From contig NZ_LT607734.1 in the NCBI RefSeq assembly GCF_900095285.1, positions 62,001-126,000 of the forward strand: a DNA stretch of 64,000 bases, in the 5' to 3' direction. Below the pieces are notes generated by a model. The model was not told the DNA's origin. It saw only the letters and a program-made list of their open reading frames with translations, and made no database searches. Shown here one piece after another: positions 34,124-43,853 of the stretch (position 1 is its first letter; each line of letters starts with the position of its first letter). The stretch is from Fusobacterium gastrosuis. GTDB taxonomy: Bacteria > Fusobacteriota > Fusobacteriia > Fusobacteriales > Fusobacteriaceae. The position numbers and the translations under genes were made by a program.

Positions 34124-35906
34124 AAATAAATTCCTCTATTCTTTCTATAAGTTTTTTTCCTTTTAATCCTTCTTCTTCTAAAATTTCATTTCTCTTCGCA
34201 TGAGGAATTATTGCATTTTTTAAAGATATTCTATAAATCTTTTTACTTATTCCTCTATCATTTAAAAATTCAAGAATTGATGTACTAAAAGAATTTTTTA
34301 TATAAGTTTCCTCTAATACAAAAATATTTTTATAGTTTTCTACTGCATTTAGCAAATATTCTTCATCAAAAGGTCTAATTGAGGCAGCTGCTACTATTGT
34401 ACCATCTATACCTTTTTCTAAAAGTTTTTCTTTTATATCATATAACTCTTTAAACATACTTCCTGTGGTTATAAATAAGTTGTCTTTCCCTTTTTTTATT
34501 TCTTTCCATCTACCTATTTCTAATTTTTGATTTAATTCTAAATCGAATATATTATCTCTTGGTATTCTAATAACAATTGGACCAGAGTCAAAATTTTTAG
34601 AAATATCTAAAGCCTCTTTTAATTCTTTAGCTGTCGTTGGACAAAGTACAGTATAATTTTCTATACTTAAAAAGAAAGACAGATCATAAACCCCGTTATG
34701 AGTTTTACCATCTTGTCCAACCACACCGCTTCTGTCTATTATAAACCTAACAGGTAAATTTTGGATAGATACATCATGTATCAATTGACTGACCGCTCTT
34801 TGAAGAAATGTTGAATAAACACATACATATGGCCTTTTCCCAGACTTTGCCAAAGCAGCTGCAAAAGTAACCAAAAAACCTTCTGCTATTCCCGTGTCTA
34901 TACATCTTTCAGGATATATTTTATCAAATTCATCTAAACAAGTTCCTTTTATCATCCCAGCGGAAAGTGCATATATTTTTTCATCTTTTCCAAATTCAGC
35001 AATTTTTTCTCCAAATACTTCCGAATATGTTTTTGCACCCTTATTAATTTCCCCTGTTGTTATGTTAAAAGGAGAGATTCCATGAAATTTTTCTTTATCT
35101 TTTTCAGCAAAAGAATAACCTTTTCCCTTTTGAGTTTTTACTAAAAGTAAACTAGGTCCTTTTGATATTTTTGCTTTCTCTAATACAGTCAATAAACTTT
35201 CTATATTATGCCCATCTACTGCTCCAAAGAAATTGAACCCTATATTCTCAATTGCATACATAGGTGTTAAAAAATTTTTTAAAGAAGCCTCTAATCTTTC
35301 TAAAACTTCTTTCAATTTGTTTGCTCTAACTTTATTTACAAAAGATTTAACCTCTGTTCTAAAATTTCTATAAGTTCCACTTAAAATAACTCTTTCTAAA
35401 ATTTTAGAAAAATATCCAACATTTTTTCCAATAGACATCTCATTATCATTTAGAATTACAATTATATTTTCTATTTTTTTATATCCTATATAATTCAATG
35501 CCTCCAAAGAATGTCCATTAGCAATAGAAGCATCGCCTACAACAACTATCACTTTCTTATCGGGATTAGCAACAGCAAAACCTACTGCAGCAGGAAGTGC
35601 TGTTCCAGCATGTCCTGATACAAAGTTATCATATTCACTTTCTTCCGGATCCATAAATGGAGAAATCCCATTCTTGCACCTTATTGTTTCAAATTTATCT
35701 TCTCTACCAGTTAAAAGTTTATAAACATATGCTTGATGACCAACATCAAATAAAACAATTTCCTTTGAAAAATCAAAAACTTCATTTAGACAAACTGTAA
35801 GCTCAACTACACCTAAGTTCGGACCTAAATGACCTCCATTTTTACTAACTACTTGTATTAATTTTTCCCTTATTTCCTTGCATTTCTTTGTCAGTCTTTC
35901 ACTCAT
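34107..35906 (-). CDS. dxs: 1-deoxy-D-xylulose-5-phosphate synthase
   Basis: 599 residues, slightly shorter than typical DXS. Thiamine-pyrophosphate motif GDASIANGHSLEALNYIGYKKIENIIVILNDNEMS is present, with SGHAGTALPAA and the pyrimidine-domain DRSGVVGQDGKTHNG. First enzyme of the MEP isoprenoid pathway (pyruvate plus glyceraldehyde-3-phosphate). It begins MSERLTKKCKEIREKLIQVV. Located between yhbY and the HD-domain gene in the long operon. Confidence 0.95.
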   Translation of the reverse strand: MSERLTKKCKEIREKLIQVVSKNGGHLGPNLGVVELTVCLNEVFDFSKEIVLFDVGHQAYVYKLLTGREDKFETIRCKNGISPFMDPEESEYDNFVSGHAGTALPAAVGFAVANPDKKVIVVVGDASIANGHSLEALNYIGYKKIENIIVILNDNEMSIGKNVGYFSKILERVILSGTYRNFRTEVKSFVNKVRANKLKEVLERLEASLKNFLTPMYAIENIGFNFFGAVDGHNIESLLTVLEKAKISKGPSLLLVKTQKGKGYSFAEKDKEKFHGISPFNITTGEINKGAKTYSEVFGEKIAEFGKDEKIYALSAGMIKGTCLDEFDKIYPERCIDTGIAEGFLVTFAAALAKSGKRPYVCVYSTFLQRAVSQLIHDVSIQNLPVRFIIDRSGVVGQDGKTHNGVYDLSFFLSIENYTVLCPTTAKELKEALDISKNFDSGPIVIRIPRDNIFDLELNQKLEIGRWKEIKKGKDNLFITTGSMFKELYDIKEKLLEKGIDGTIVAAASIRPFDEEYLLNAVENYKNIFVLEETYIKNSFSTSILEFLNDRGISKKIYRISLKNAIIPHAKRNEILEEEGLKGKKLIERIEEFIYAEKY

Positions 35907-35935
35907 CGTTATTCCTCAACCTTTTATACAATTCC

Positions 35936-36241
35936 TTATCTTAAATTTTTCCATTCCATTGAAATAAGTGGTTTATCTTTATTTTCTTTAAAAATAATTA
36001 TAGTTCTTCCTATCATTCCAACTAATTCAAACTCTTTATAGTCTATTAATTTTGTATAAATCAAATTTTTATCTTCTTCACAATTTTGTAGAATTTTTAC
36101 CTTTATTAATTCTCTTGATTCAATTGCATCAAGTATACTTTTTATGATATTCTCATTTAATCCCTCTTTACCTATTCTAACTATAGGCTCTAAATTATGT
36201 GCTTTTTTCTTTAAAAAAGCTCTTTTTTTACTATTCATCAT
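35936..36241 (-). CDS. yhbY: YhbY-like CRM-domain RNA-binding protein
   Basis: 101 residues. A single CRM (YhbY) domain: KRAFLKKKAHNLEPIVRIGKEGL and the C-terminal LVGMIGRTIIIFKEN, including the GxxG-like RNA-binding loop. Associates with pre-50S particles. AGGGAG precedes the first ATG. It sits 21 bases after rnjA and before dxs. Confidence 0.92.
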   Translation of the reverse strand: MMNSKKRAFLKKKAHNLEPIVRIGKEGLNENIIKSILDAIESRELIKVKILQNCEEDKNLIYTKLIDYKEFELVGMIGRTIIIFKENKDKPLISMEWKNLR

Positions 36242-36261
36242 TTTTATTATCTCCCTTGAAA

Positions 36262-38121
36262 TTACATTTCTAAAAACATAGGTAAAACTATTGGATTTCT
36301 TTTAAATTTTTCATAAAATATTCTAGATAAAATATCACGAACATTATTTTTTAATTCATTCCAATCTTTCCCTTCATAAACTTTGTTTTCTTGTATTTTA
36401 TTCTTCAATAAATCCAAAGCTTCTTTTATAATATCTTCCGAATCTTTATGGTATACTACTCCCTTAGTTGATATTTCAGGTCCAGCCACAATTTTCCCTG
36501 CTTCTTTATCTATCGAGTAAGCTACTATTACAATTCCATCTTCTGCCAGTTGTTGTCTATCTTTAATAACTTTACTTCCTATATCTCCAACTCCTAAACC
36601 ATCAATTAGAATATCTCCTGAATTCACTTTTCCAGAAACCTTAGCATATTCTTTAGTTACTTCAACCTTATCTCCATTTTGAGTAATTAATATATTTTCC
36701 TTTGCAACCCCTGTTTCTACTGCTGATTTCATATGTGATTTTAACATTCTATACTCTCCATGTACAGGCATAAAATGCTTAGGATTGATCAAATTTAACA
36801 TAAGTTTTTGTTCTTCTTTACTTCCATGTCCAGAAACATGAATCCCTGCAATTTTTTTAAAAACTACATCTGCATCATATCTCATAATATTGTTTATATT
36901 ATTTGACACAGCTTTTTCATTCCCAGGAATAGGGGTAGATGAGATTATAACTGTATCTCCCTCTTTTAATTTAATATGTTTATGCATATTTTTAGCAATT
37001 CTAGATAGAGCTGCCATAGGCTCTCCTTGGGTACCAGTACATAAAATTAAAACCTTATCATCATCCATTCTTTCTACCGATGAAAGAGGTACTAGAGTAT
37101 TTTCAGGTATATTCAAATATCCAACTGTCGGTGCTATTTCAAATACTTTTACTAAACTTCTCCCATCAATTGCAACTTTTCTTTTATACTGTGTCGCAAT
37201 ATCAATTATCTGTTGAATTCTATGTACATGGGAAGCGAAAACAGCCACGATTATTCTTCCATCAGCTTTTGCAAATTCTTGTCTAAAAGCATCTCCTACG
37301 CTTCTTTCTGAAGGTGTAAATCCTTCAACTTCTGAGTTAGTAGAATCTGATAACATTAAATCTACTCCCTCTTCTCCTAATTCAGCTAATCTCACAAAAT
37401 CAACTTTTTCTCCATCAATCGGAGTTAAATCTATTTTAAAATCTCCTGTATGAAATACATGCCCAGCAGGTGTTTTTATTGACAAACAATATGAATCTGC
37501 TATCGAGTGTGTAACTCTTATAAACTCAACCGTGAAATATTTTCCAACTTGAACTTTACTTCTTGGGCCTATTTCAACCATTTTAGGCAATTTTTTTCTT
37601 TTATCATAATTTTCAAATTTCGATTTTATAAGTGCGTTTGTAAGTTTCCCACTATAAATTGGAGTTTCTTTTTCTATTTTTTCATATAAATATGGAATTC
37701 CTCCTATATGATCTTCATGTCCGTGGGTAACAAATAAACCTTTTATTTTAGATTTATTATTTTCCAAGAATGTGTAATCTGGAATAACTAAATCTATTCC
37801 CGGTAAATTCTCATCCGGAAATATAGCTCCTGCATCAACTAAGATTATTTCATCTTTATATTGAAATACAGTTGTATTTTTGCCAACTTCTTCTAAACCT
37901 CCAAGTGGAATAACATACATTTTTTCTAAATTTTTATTTTTCTTTTTTTCTTCTATATTTTCTATTTTTATTACTTCTTTCTGAATTGTATTTTTCTTTT
38001 TTAATTTATTTTTTTTCTTTGTATTAGAATTATTAGTAGAGTGTAATTTAATTTCTTCTCTTTCTTGTTTCAAATTTCTAACATCATTTTTTATAGAATT
38101 TATTTTATCTTTTATAGACAA
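36262..38121 (-). CDS. rnj: Ribonuclease J
   Basis: 619 residues. Metallo-beta-lactamase motif THGHEDHIGG (His133, His135, Asp137, His138), the beta-CASP region with AVFASHVHRIQQI and the motif ISSTPIPGNE, then HVSGHGSKEEQKLM and HFMPVHGEYRMLKSH. RNase J combines 5'-3' exo- and endonuclease activity and leads mRNA decay where RNase E is absent. An unusual Lys/Glu/Asn-rich N-terminal extension of about 66 residues precedes the conserved domain; it may be an unstructured RNA- or protein-binding arm. Confidence 0.94.
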   Translation of the reverse strand: MSIKDKINSIKNDVRNLKQEREEIKLHSTNNSNTKKKNKLKKKNTIQKEVIKIENIEEKKKNKNLEKMYVIPLGGLEEVGKNTTVFQYKDEIILVDAGAIFPDENLPGIDLVIPDYTFLENNKSKIKGLFVTHGHEDHIGGIPYLYEKIEKETPIYSGKLTNALIKSKFENYDKRKKLPKMVEIGPRSKVQVGKYFTVEFIRVTHSIADSYCLSIKTPAGHVFHTGDFKIDLTPIDGEKVDFVRLAELGEEGVDLMLSDSTNSEVEGFTPSERSVGDAFRQEFAKADGRIIVAVFASHVHRIQQIIDIATQYKRKVAIDGRSLVKVFEIAPTVGYLNIPENTLVPLSSVERMDDDKVLILCTGTQGEPMAALSRIAKNMHKHIKLKEGDTVIISSTPIPGNEKAVSNNINNIMRYDADVVFKKIAGIHVSGHGSKEEQKLMLNLINPKHFMPVHGEYRMLKSHMKSAVETGVAKENILITQNGDKVEVTKEYAKVSGKVNSGDILIDGLGVGDIGSKVIKDRQQLAEDGIVIVAYSIDKEAGKIVAGPEISTKGVVYHKDSEDIIKEALDLLKNKIQENKVYEGKDWNELKNNVRDILSRIFYEKFKRNPIVLPMFLEM

Positions 38122-38140
38122 TTTCTTCTCCTTTCTTTTT

Positions 38141-40000
38141 TTAGTTTATTGGAGCAGTAACATTAGTTTCTTCAGAACTTTCTTTATTTTCTGGTGATTT
38201 TATATCATGTTCAATTTCTAAATATTTAGTTAGGAATCTTTTAGTCATTCCTCCTGCAATTACTCCTCCTCCACCTGCTCCTTCTAGTAAGCACACAAAG
38301 ACTATTTCTGGATCTTTAGCTGGAAAATATCCCGCGACCCATGCATGCGTTAATTTAGAGTGTGGGTTTTGGGCTGATCCACTTTTTGCAGCAACCTTTA
38401 CATATGGATTTCTTAAAATTTTAGTAGTTCCATTATCTTGATCAACTGTTGCAATCAAAGCATCATTTATAATGTCATAGTATGAAGCTGGATAATTTTT
38501 TAATTTTTCTTGCTTTACTTCTATTTTTTCTAAAATACCAGTATATGGATCTTTAATTTCTTTGATCACATGTGGTTCATATGCCCAGCCTCTATTAGCT
38601 ATAAAAGAATATACTCTTGCCATCTGAATAGGAGTAACAAGTGTGTATCCTTGTCCAATTGATAGTAATATCCCATCTCCCTTATACCAAGAAGTCCCAA
38701 TTTTTTTCTTTTTCCATTCTGGATCGGGGATTATCCCTTTTCTTTCTCCTGGAACATCAATTCCTGTCTTATCTCCTAGCTTAAACTCTTTTGCTGTTTT
38801 GATTATAGCCATGCCTCCTAATTTATCGGCATATCTGTAATAATATGGATTAGCTGATTCAACTAGGGATTTTTTCATATCTGTAGGACCATGACCTCCA
38901 ACTTTCCAAGCTCTCCATTTCCAACTTCCAATTTGATAATATCCATTATAATCCATATATTTTTCTTTAGGATCTACACCATTTTCTAAAAATGAAAAAG
39001 CTGAAATAACTTTAAATATTGAACCAGGTGGGTATTCCCCGGCAATACTTTTGTTCGTCAATATTTTTCTTGGATCATTTGATATTTTTTCCCAATCTTC
39101 ACTGGAAATTTGTGAACTAAATTGATTCAATGAATAAGTAGGATAACTTACAATAGTAACTATTTCACCCGTTTTAGGTTTCAAAGCTATAAATGCTCCA
39201 CTTCTTCCATCCTTTTTAAACTCTTCTTCCATATATTTTTGAAGTTCTATATCTATACTTGTATATAAATCTTTCCCTGCTACCGGTTCTTTTTTCTGAT
39301 CAATTTGTCTTTGAATTTTATTTAAAGCATTTACTTCTATATAGTCATAACCAGCCTGCCCTCTCAAAACAGTATCATACTCTTTCTCAATACCACTTTT
39401 ACCAATTATATCTCTTGGTGTGTAATCTTTCTCCCTTAAATCCTCATATTCTTTTTCTGAAATCTTTTTTACATATCCTAAAGTGTGAGAAGCCACATCA
39501 TCATATAAATATCTCCGTTTAGAATATGCTTGCACTTCTAAAAAAGGATAATCTCCTACTTTTTCAATTAATTTATGTGCACTTATCTCATCTAAGTCTT
39601 CTATTAGAATATTTTCTTTGGTATATGGAAACATTTCACCATTTTTTATTCTTTTAGATATATAGTTTTCTTCTTTCCCTGTTAATTCTGAAATTTTTTT
39701 TATGTATTCCTCATTTTGTTCTCTTCCATTTAAATACACTAACCTATAACCTGTTCCATTTGTAACTACTGTTCTGCCCTTACTGTCAATTATTTTCCCT
39801 CTAGGCGAATCTATTCTAACAAGTTTGAATTGGTTTCTCTCTGATAATTCTAGATATTCAGTTCCTTTAATTACTTGTAAATAAGCCAATCTACTTATTA
39901 AAACAACAAAGCACATTAAAAGAATTATTTTAAAAATTAATTCTCTTTCTTTTCTTTTCTCTCCAAGTTTAAACTGTTCCCTATCTCTCTTAAATTTCAT
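38141..40000 (-). CDS. mrdA: Penicillin-binding protein 2 (elongasome transpeptidase)
   Basis: 619 residues. A single N-terminal membrane anchor (about 22-42), the PBP dimerisation domain (RGKIIDSKGRTVVTN), and a transpeptidase domain with Ser327-x-x-Lys330 (PPGSIFK), the SxN motif SAN and KSGSAQ. It cross-links peptidoglycan during side-wall growth, with RodA and MreC/D. A small MreD-like gene ends immediately before its ATG, so translation is coupled. Confidence 0.94.
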   Translation of the reverse strand: MKFKRDREQFKLGEKRKERELIFKIILLMCFVVLISRLAYLQVIKGTEYLELSERNQFKLVRIDSPRGKIIDSKGRTVVTNGTGYRLVYLNGREQNEEYIKKISELTGKEENYISKRIKNGEMFPYTKENILIEDLDEISAHKLIEKVGDYPFLEVQAYSKRRYLYDDVASHTLGYVKKISEKEYEDLREKDYTPRDIIGKSGIEKEYDTVLRGQAGYDYIEVNALNKIQRQIDQKKEPVAGKDLYTSIDIELQKYMEEEFKKDGRSGAFIALKPKTGEIVTIVSYPTYSLNQFSSQISSEDWEKISNDPRKILTNKSIAGEYPPGSIFKVISAFSFLENGVDPKEKYMDYNGYYQIGSWKWRAWKVGGHGPTDMKKSLVESANPYYYRYADKLGGMAIIKTAKEFKLGDKTGIDVPGERKGIIPDPEWKKKKIGTSWYKGDGILLSIGQGYTLVTPIQMARVYSFIANRGWAYEPHVIKEIKDPYTGILEKIEVKQEKLKNYPASYYDIINDALIATVDQDNGTTKILRNPYVKVAAKSGSAQNPHSKLTHAWVAGYFPAKDPEIVFVCLLEGAGGGGVIAGGMTKRFLTKYLEIEHDIKSPENKESSEETNVTAPIN

Positions 40001-40399
40001 TTATTTTCCCTTAATTTCAACATTTTTTGTATAAATATAATTCCAAAATATAAAACCACAAATATTTAATATAAGATAACTTACATCAAAATATTTATAA
40101 CTCAATATGTTGTAAAAAATTATTTGTACTCCTAATATATAGAAAACAGTTTTCTTATTATATTCTATATATGACAATAAAACTTCATTTAATAGGATAT
40201 AGACCAAAATTACCAAAAAAATGTATAAATAACTATCTGTTTGTAAAGACATCAATATATAAGTCAGTATCAGATAGAATATATTTCCACCTTTTCTGAC
40301 TACATATGAAATAAAAGGCAGAGTAGTCAATAATATAACTCCATTTGAAGATACACTATTTTCTATAAGAATAAGTATTAAAGATAAAATTGATAACAT
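40001..40399 (-). CDS. Small membrane protein in the MreD position
   Basis: 132 residues, four to five hydrophobic segments and few charged residues except at the C-terminus (NVEIKGK). Sequence similarity to MreD is not clear, but the position directly before mrdA, with stop and start abutting, is where rod-shape protein MreD usually lies. Probable elongasome membrane component (inference). mreB and mreC are not in the window. Confidence 0.65.
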   Translation of the reverse strand: MLSILSLILILIENSVSSNGVILLTTLPFISYVVRKGGNIFYLILTYILMSLQTDSYLYIFLVILVYILLNEVLLSYIEYNKKTVFYILGVQIIFYNILSYKYFDVSYLILNICGFIFWNYIYTKNVEIKGK

Positions 40400-40412
40400 T
40401 TTATCTACCCCT

Positions 40413-41405
40413 TTATTTTACTATAACATTTATTTTATTTTTTAATGAGTCCATCTCTATCATATCTGGGATATTAAGAAGTTTTGAAATTTTTACAGCT
40501 ATAAAATAATCTTCTTTATTATATTCTATAACAGAATGTTCAACATCTTCAGCAAGCTTATGATTACTCAAGTTTTTATATCCTTGTTTTTTTAAAGTTT
40601 CAATAGCGTTTTTATATTCTTCTGCCATTGAATGTACTTCCACTTTGAAATCAATTTTTTCTTCTTTTCCTAAAATTACAACGACATTAGCCAAAGTAGG
40701 AATTGTAGATTTACTTTTTAATTTAAAATATTTTTCAGGTAATTTTTCAATTATTTCAGTAGCTTTTTCTTTTGAAATGTCATTAAGAATAATTGAACTT
40801 TCTTCCTGTTGAGCTTCATAATTTGCTGCATTATATTTCATACCTAAGTTATTTTTTATTAATTCCCCAGTTTTTCTAGCATAACCTCCTCTACCATTTG
40901 CATTCAAGACATCAACTAAAATATTTTCATTTAGTTCATTTACAGAATTTTTTTCATTATACAAGTCTTTAAACATTGTAGAAACACTTGAAGTTAAAAT
41001 TAATCTTTTATCTCCTACATTTGTTTCAGGAATATTTTTTTCATTTTCAACTTCTAATTGTAAATTTCCTTCTTTAATAACAGTTACTCTCTCCATTTTT
41101 TCTGGCATTATTGCATTTATTTTTTCCAAAACATTTTCATAGTTTTTAGTATCTACCAAATCTTGAATAGTTTCATCATTATTTATATTTAGTTCAAAAG
41201 GTATTTTTATAGCTAATTTATCTTCATAGACTGCAAATAAGTTTTGTTTTCCAACAATTAAAACTCTTTCATCTTTAGACAACTTTATATTATTTCCTCT
41301 GAAGTTAAAATATAACAAAGCTGCCAATATTAAAATCAATATCATTATGAAAAGTGGTGCACGCCCTCTTTTTCTTCTTTTATTCTTTTTTACTTGTTTT
41401 ACCAT
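40413..41405 (-). CDS. Membrane-anchored LytR_C-domain protein
   Basis: 330 residues. A highly basic N-terminus (KKNKRRKRGRAP) precedes one membrane segment (about 18-34). At about 163-250 is a LytR C-terminal (LytR_C) domain: ILVDVLNANGRGGYARKTGELI through VVVILGKEE. A second region with a similar layout occupies the last 80 residues. The LCP catalytic domain of LytR proteins is absent. Envelope role is likely from the neighbours; exact function unknown. Confidence 0.75.
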   Translation of the reverse strand: MVKQVKKNKRRKRGRAPLFIMILILILAALLYFNFRGNNIKLSKDERVLIVGKQNLFAVYEDKLAIKIPFELNINNDETIQDLVDTKNYENVLEKINAIMPEKMERVTVIKEGNLQLEVENEKNIPETNVGDKRLILTSSVSTMFKDLYNEKNSVNELNENILVDVLNANGRGGYARKTGELIKNNLGMKYNAANYEAQQEESSIILNDISKEKATEIIEKLPEKYFKLKSKSTIPTLANVVVILGKEEKIDFKVEVHSMAEEYKNAIETLKKQGYKNLSNHKLAEDVEHSVIEYNKEDYFIAVKISKLLNIPDMIEMDSLKNKINVIVK

Positions 41406-41408
41406 ATA

Positions 41409-42719
41409 CTATACCTCACTTCCTACCAATTCTTCATTTTCCATATCAATTATATTTAATTTTATAATTTGATTAACTTTTACCAATTCTTTATTATTAG
41501 ACTTAAATTTTACTTTCAAATAATTTTCTGTATAACCAGTAAAAAAGCCATCTTTTTCTTCTTCCACAAGAACAGATAAAACTTTTCCAACATATTTTTT
41601 TCTTTGCTCTTCGTACATTTTATTTTTTAATTCTTCTAATTTTGTAGCTCTAGCTTTCTTTATTCGTGGTTCTATCTTATCATCCATATTACTTGCTATT
41701 GTTCCCTCTCTGTCAGAATATTGAAATATATGTAGATTTGAAAAACCTATTTTTTCTATTAATTTATATGAATTTTCAAACATTTCGTCTGTTTCATTAG
41801 GAAAGCCTACTATAACATCTGCTGTAAACTCCATATCTAAAATTTTTTCTTTTAATTTTAAAAGTCTTTCTTCAATAAGTTTAGCTCCATAATTTCTTCT
41901 CATATATCTTAAAACTGTATCGTCACATGACTGTAGAGATATATGCAAATGTGGAGCCATTTTTTTATTTTTAAACAACTCTATAAATTCATCTGATATT
42001 TTATCTGGATAAACAGAACCTATTCTAATTCTTTCTAAATTTTCTATCTCCAATATATCCTTTATTAAATTTTCAAAACTATCTTTCTCTTGAAAATCTT
42101 CACCATATGCCCCAAGATTAATACCTATTAGTATAATCTCCTTAAAGCCATCCTTAACCAACTTCTCAATTTCACTTAATATATTTTCTTTTTTTCTTGA
42201 TCTACTTTTTCCTCTGGCATATGGAATTTTACAGTATGAGCAGAATTGATTACAACCATCTTGAATTTTAACATATGCCCTTGTCATTTCTCTAAGTGTG
42301 GCAAATTCATATTCTTGATATTCTTTCTCTTGAAAAATATCACCTTGTTTTTGTCGCTCATAATTAATATTTTCAATTGCTTCAATAAAATTCACGATAT
42401 TATTTTTATTTTTATTATCTATAACATAATCAACATCTTCTATTTCTAGTATTTCCCTACTGTTTGTTTGGGCATAGCATCCCGTCACTATAACTTTCCC
42501 ATCAGGATTAATTTTTTTTGCTCTTCTTAACATATTTCTTGTCTTTCTATCAGCTATACTTGTCACAGTACAAGAATTTATTATGTATATATCTGATTTA
42601 TCTTCAAAATCAACTTCTTTGTAACCTTTTTTTAATAGTTGATTTTTTATACTTTCCGTTTCATATTGATTTACTTTACAACCAAGAGTATGAAAAGCTA
42701 CTCTCTTATTGAAATTCAT
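41409..42719 (-). CDS. mtaB: tRNA t6A37 methylthiotransferase MtaB
   Basis: 436 residues. N-terminal UPF0004 domain with HTLGCKVNQYETESI, a radical SAM CX3CX2C motif in DGCNQFCSYCKIPYARG, and a C-terminal TRAM domain. It adds the methylthio group to N6-threonylcarbamoyladenosine 37 in tRNAs reading ANN codons. GCKVNQYE distinguishes MtaB from MiaB and RimO. Its first bases overlap the rsmE stop. Confidence 0.94.
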   Translation of the reverse strand: MNFNKRVAFHTLGCKVNQYETESIKNQLLKKGYKEVDFEDKSDIYIINSCTVTSIADRKTRNMLRRAKKINPDGKVIVTGCYAQTNSREILEIEDVDYVIDNKNKNNIVNFIEAIENINYERQKQGDIFQEKEYQEYEFATLREMTRAYVKIQDGCNQFCSYCKIPYARGKSRSRKKENILSEIEKLVKDGFKEIILIGINLGAYGEDFQEKDSFENLIKDILEIENLERIRIGSVYPDKISDEFIELFKNKKMAPHLHISLQSCDDTVLRYMRRNYGAKLIEERLLKLKEKILDMEFTADVIVGFPNETDEMFENSYKLIEKIGFSNLHIFQYSDREGTIASNMDDKIEPRIKKARATKLEELKNKMYEEQRKKYVGKVLSVLVEEEKDGFFTGYTENYLKVKFKSNNKELVKVNQIIKLNIIDMENEELVGSEV

Positions 42720-43419
42720 TTATTAATATTCCTCCTGTCACAATAGCAGCAGTTTCAGCTCTTAAAATTCTTTTTCCCAAACTTACAATGTTTGCATTTT
42801 TAGTTTTTAAAAATTCTATTTCATCTTTTTCAAAGCCACCTTCTGGCCCTATTATATACAATATTTTTTTGGGTTTCATGTCCAACTTTTTAAATAGGTA
42901 TTTTAAATACATTTCTTCTTCACATTCATAAGGAACTACTATTAAATCATATGAAGAAAAATCAAGTTCTACAATTTTTGAAATTTCAAGAATTTCAGTG
43001 GGATATATACCTTGACATTGCTTCAATGTTTCGTTTACAATTGTCTTCCACTTATCTTTTTTCTTTTCCAATTTAACAACTGATCTCTTAGCAGCAATAG
43101 GAAGTATCCTCTTTATTCCTAACTCAGTTAATTTTTGAATCGTTAAATCCATTTTTTCATTTTTTAGAAGTGAAATCCCAGCATCAATTTCTATCTCTTC
43201 AAAAACCTTATCTTCATTTTTTTTATCTATTATCAGTGTGATTTCTTTTGTGTTTATTTTTTGTATCGTACAATAGTACTCATATTGCCCATCTACAACT
43301 CTTATACTATCTCCTACATTTTTTCTAAATACATTTTTTATATGATTTATGTCTGATATATTATCTATAACAATAACCTTATCAATAACTTTTTCTGCTT
43401 TAACTACAACTGTTACCAA
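42706..43419 (-). CDS. rsmE: 16S rRNA (uracil(1498)-N3)-methyltransferase
   Basis: 237 residues. SPOUT-fold RsmE: IDAGISLLKNEKMDLTIQKLTELGI and the SAM knot LYIIGPEGGFEKDEI followed by LGKRILRAETA. The start codon is TTG with AGGAG 6 nt upstream; no in-frame ATG lies near the expected N-terminus. Its SD overlaps the TAG of the Rrf2 gene, so they are coupled. Confidence 0.92.
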   Translation of the reverse strand: MVTVVVKAEKVIDKVIVIDNISDINHIKNVFRKNVGDSIRVVDGQYEYYCTIQKINTKEITLIIDKKNEDKVFEEIEIDAGISLLKNEKMDLTIQKLTELGIKRILPIAAKRSVVKLEKKKDKWKTIVNETLKQCQGIYPTEILEISKIVELDFSSYDLIVVPYECEEEMYLKYLFKKLDMKPKKILYIIGPEGGFEKDEIEFLKTKNANIVSLGKRILRAETAAIVTGGILINEFQ

Positions 43420-43428
43420 TTTGATCTC

Positions 43429-43851
43429 CTATATTTTACTTCCATTTTTTATAAAATCTTCAAGTGATGTTTCAGCTAATATCTTTGTCATTGCATTATC
43501 AAGTTTACTCCAGATACATGTAGTTCCGCAAGCATCTTCTTTACATGTATGTTTATTTTCTTCATTTTCATTACAATCAACAACTTTTTCTTCATCATCA
43601 AGAATTTTATAAATACTATATAAATCTATATCTTTTGGCGATTTTTTTAATTTATATCCTCCTGTAGGACCTCTTTTTCCTTCAATAATATCTTCATTTT
43701 TTAACTTATACAAGATTTGCTCCAAATATTGAACTGATATATTTTCTTCTTCTGAAATTTCCTTTATTCTAACTAATTTTTCTTCAGTTGAAAATTGTGC
43801 AATATGTGCTAAAGCTTTTAAACCATATCTTACTTTCGTATTAATTTTCAT
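43429..43851 (-). CDS. Rrf2 family transcriptional regulator, probable Fe-S sensor
   Basis: 140 residues. Winged HTH with KVRYGLKALAHIAQ and the wing KRGPTGGYKLKKSP is typical of Rrf2. C-terminal cysteines in VVDCNENEENKHTCKEDACGTTC resemble the IscR/CymR arrangement of three conserved Cys, so a 2Fe-2S cluster is possible. Targets could be cysteine metabolism or Fe-S assembly; none are adjacent. Only two bases separate it from ruvB. Confidence 0.9.
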   Translation of the reverse strand: MKINTKVRYGLKALAHIAQFSTEEKLVRIKEISEEENISVQYLEQILYKLKNEDIIEGKRGPTGGYKLKKSPKDIDLYSIYKILDDEEKVVDCNENEENKHTCKEDACGTTCIWSKLDNAMTKILAETSLEDFIKNGSKI

Positions 43852-43853
43852 AT

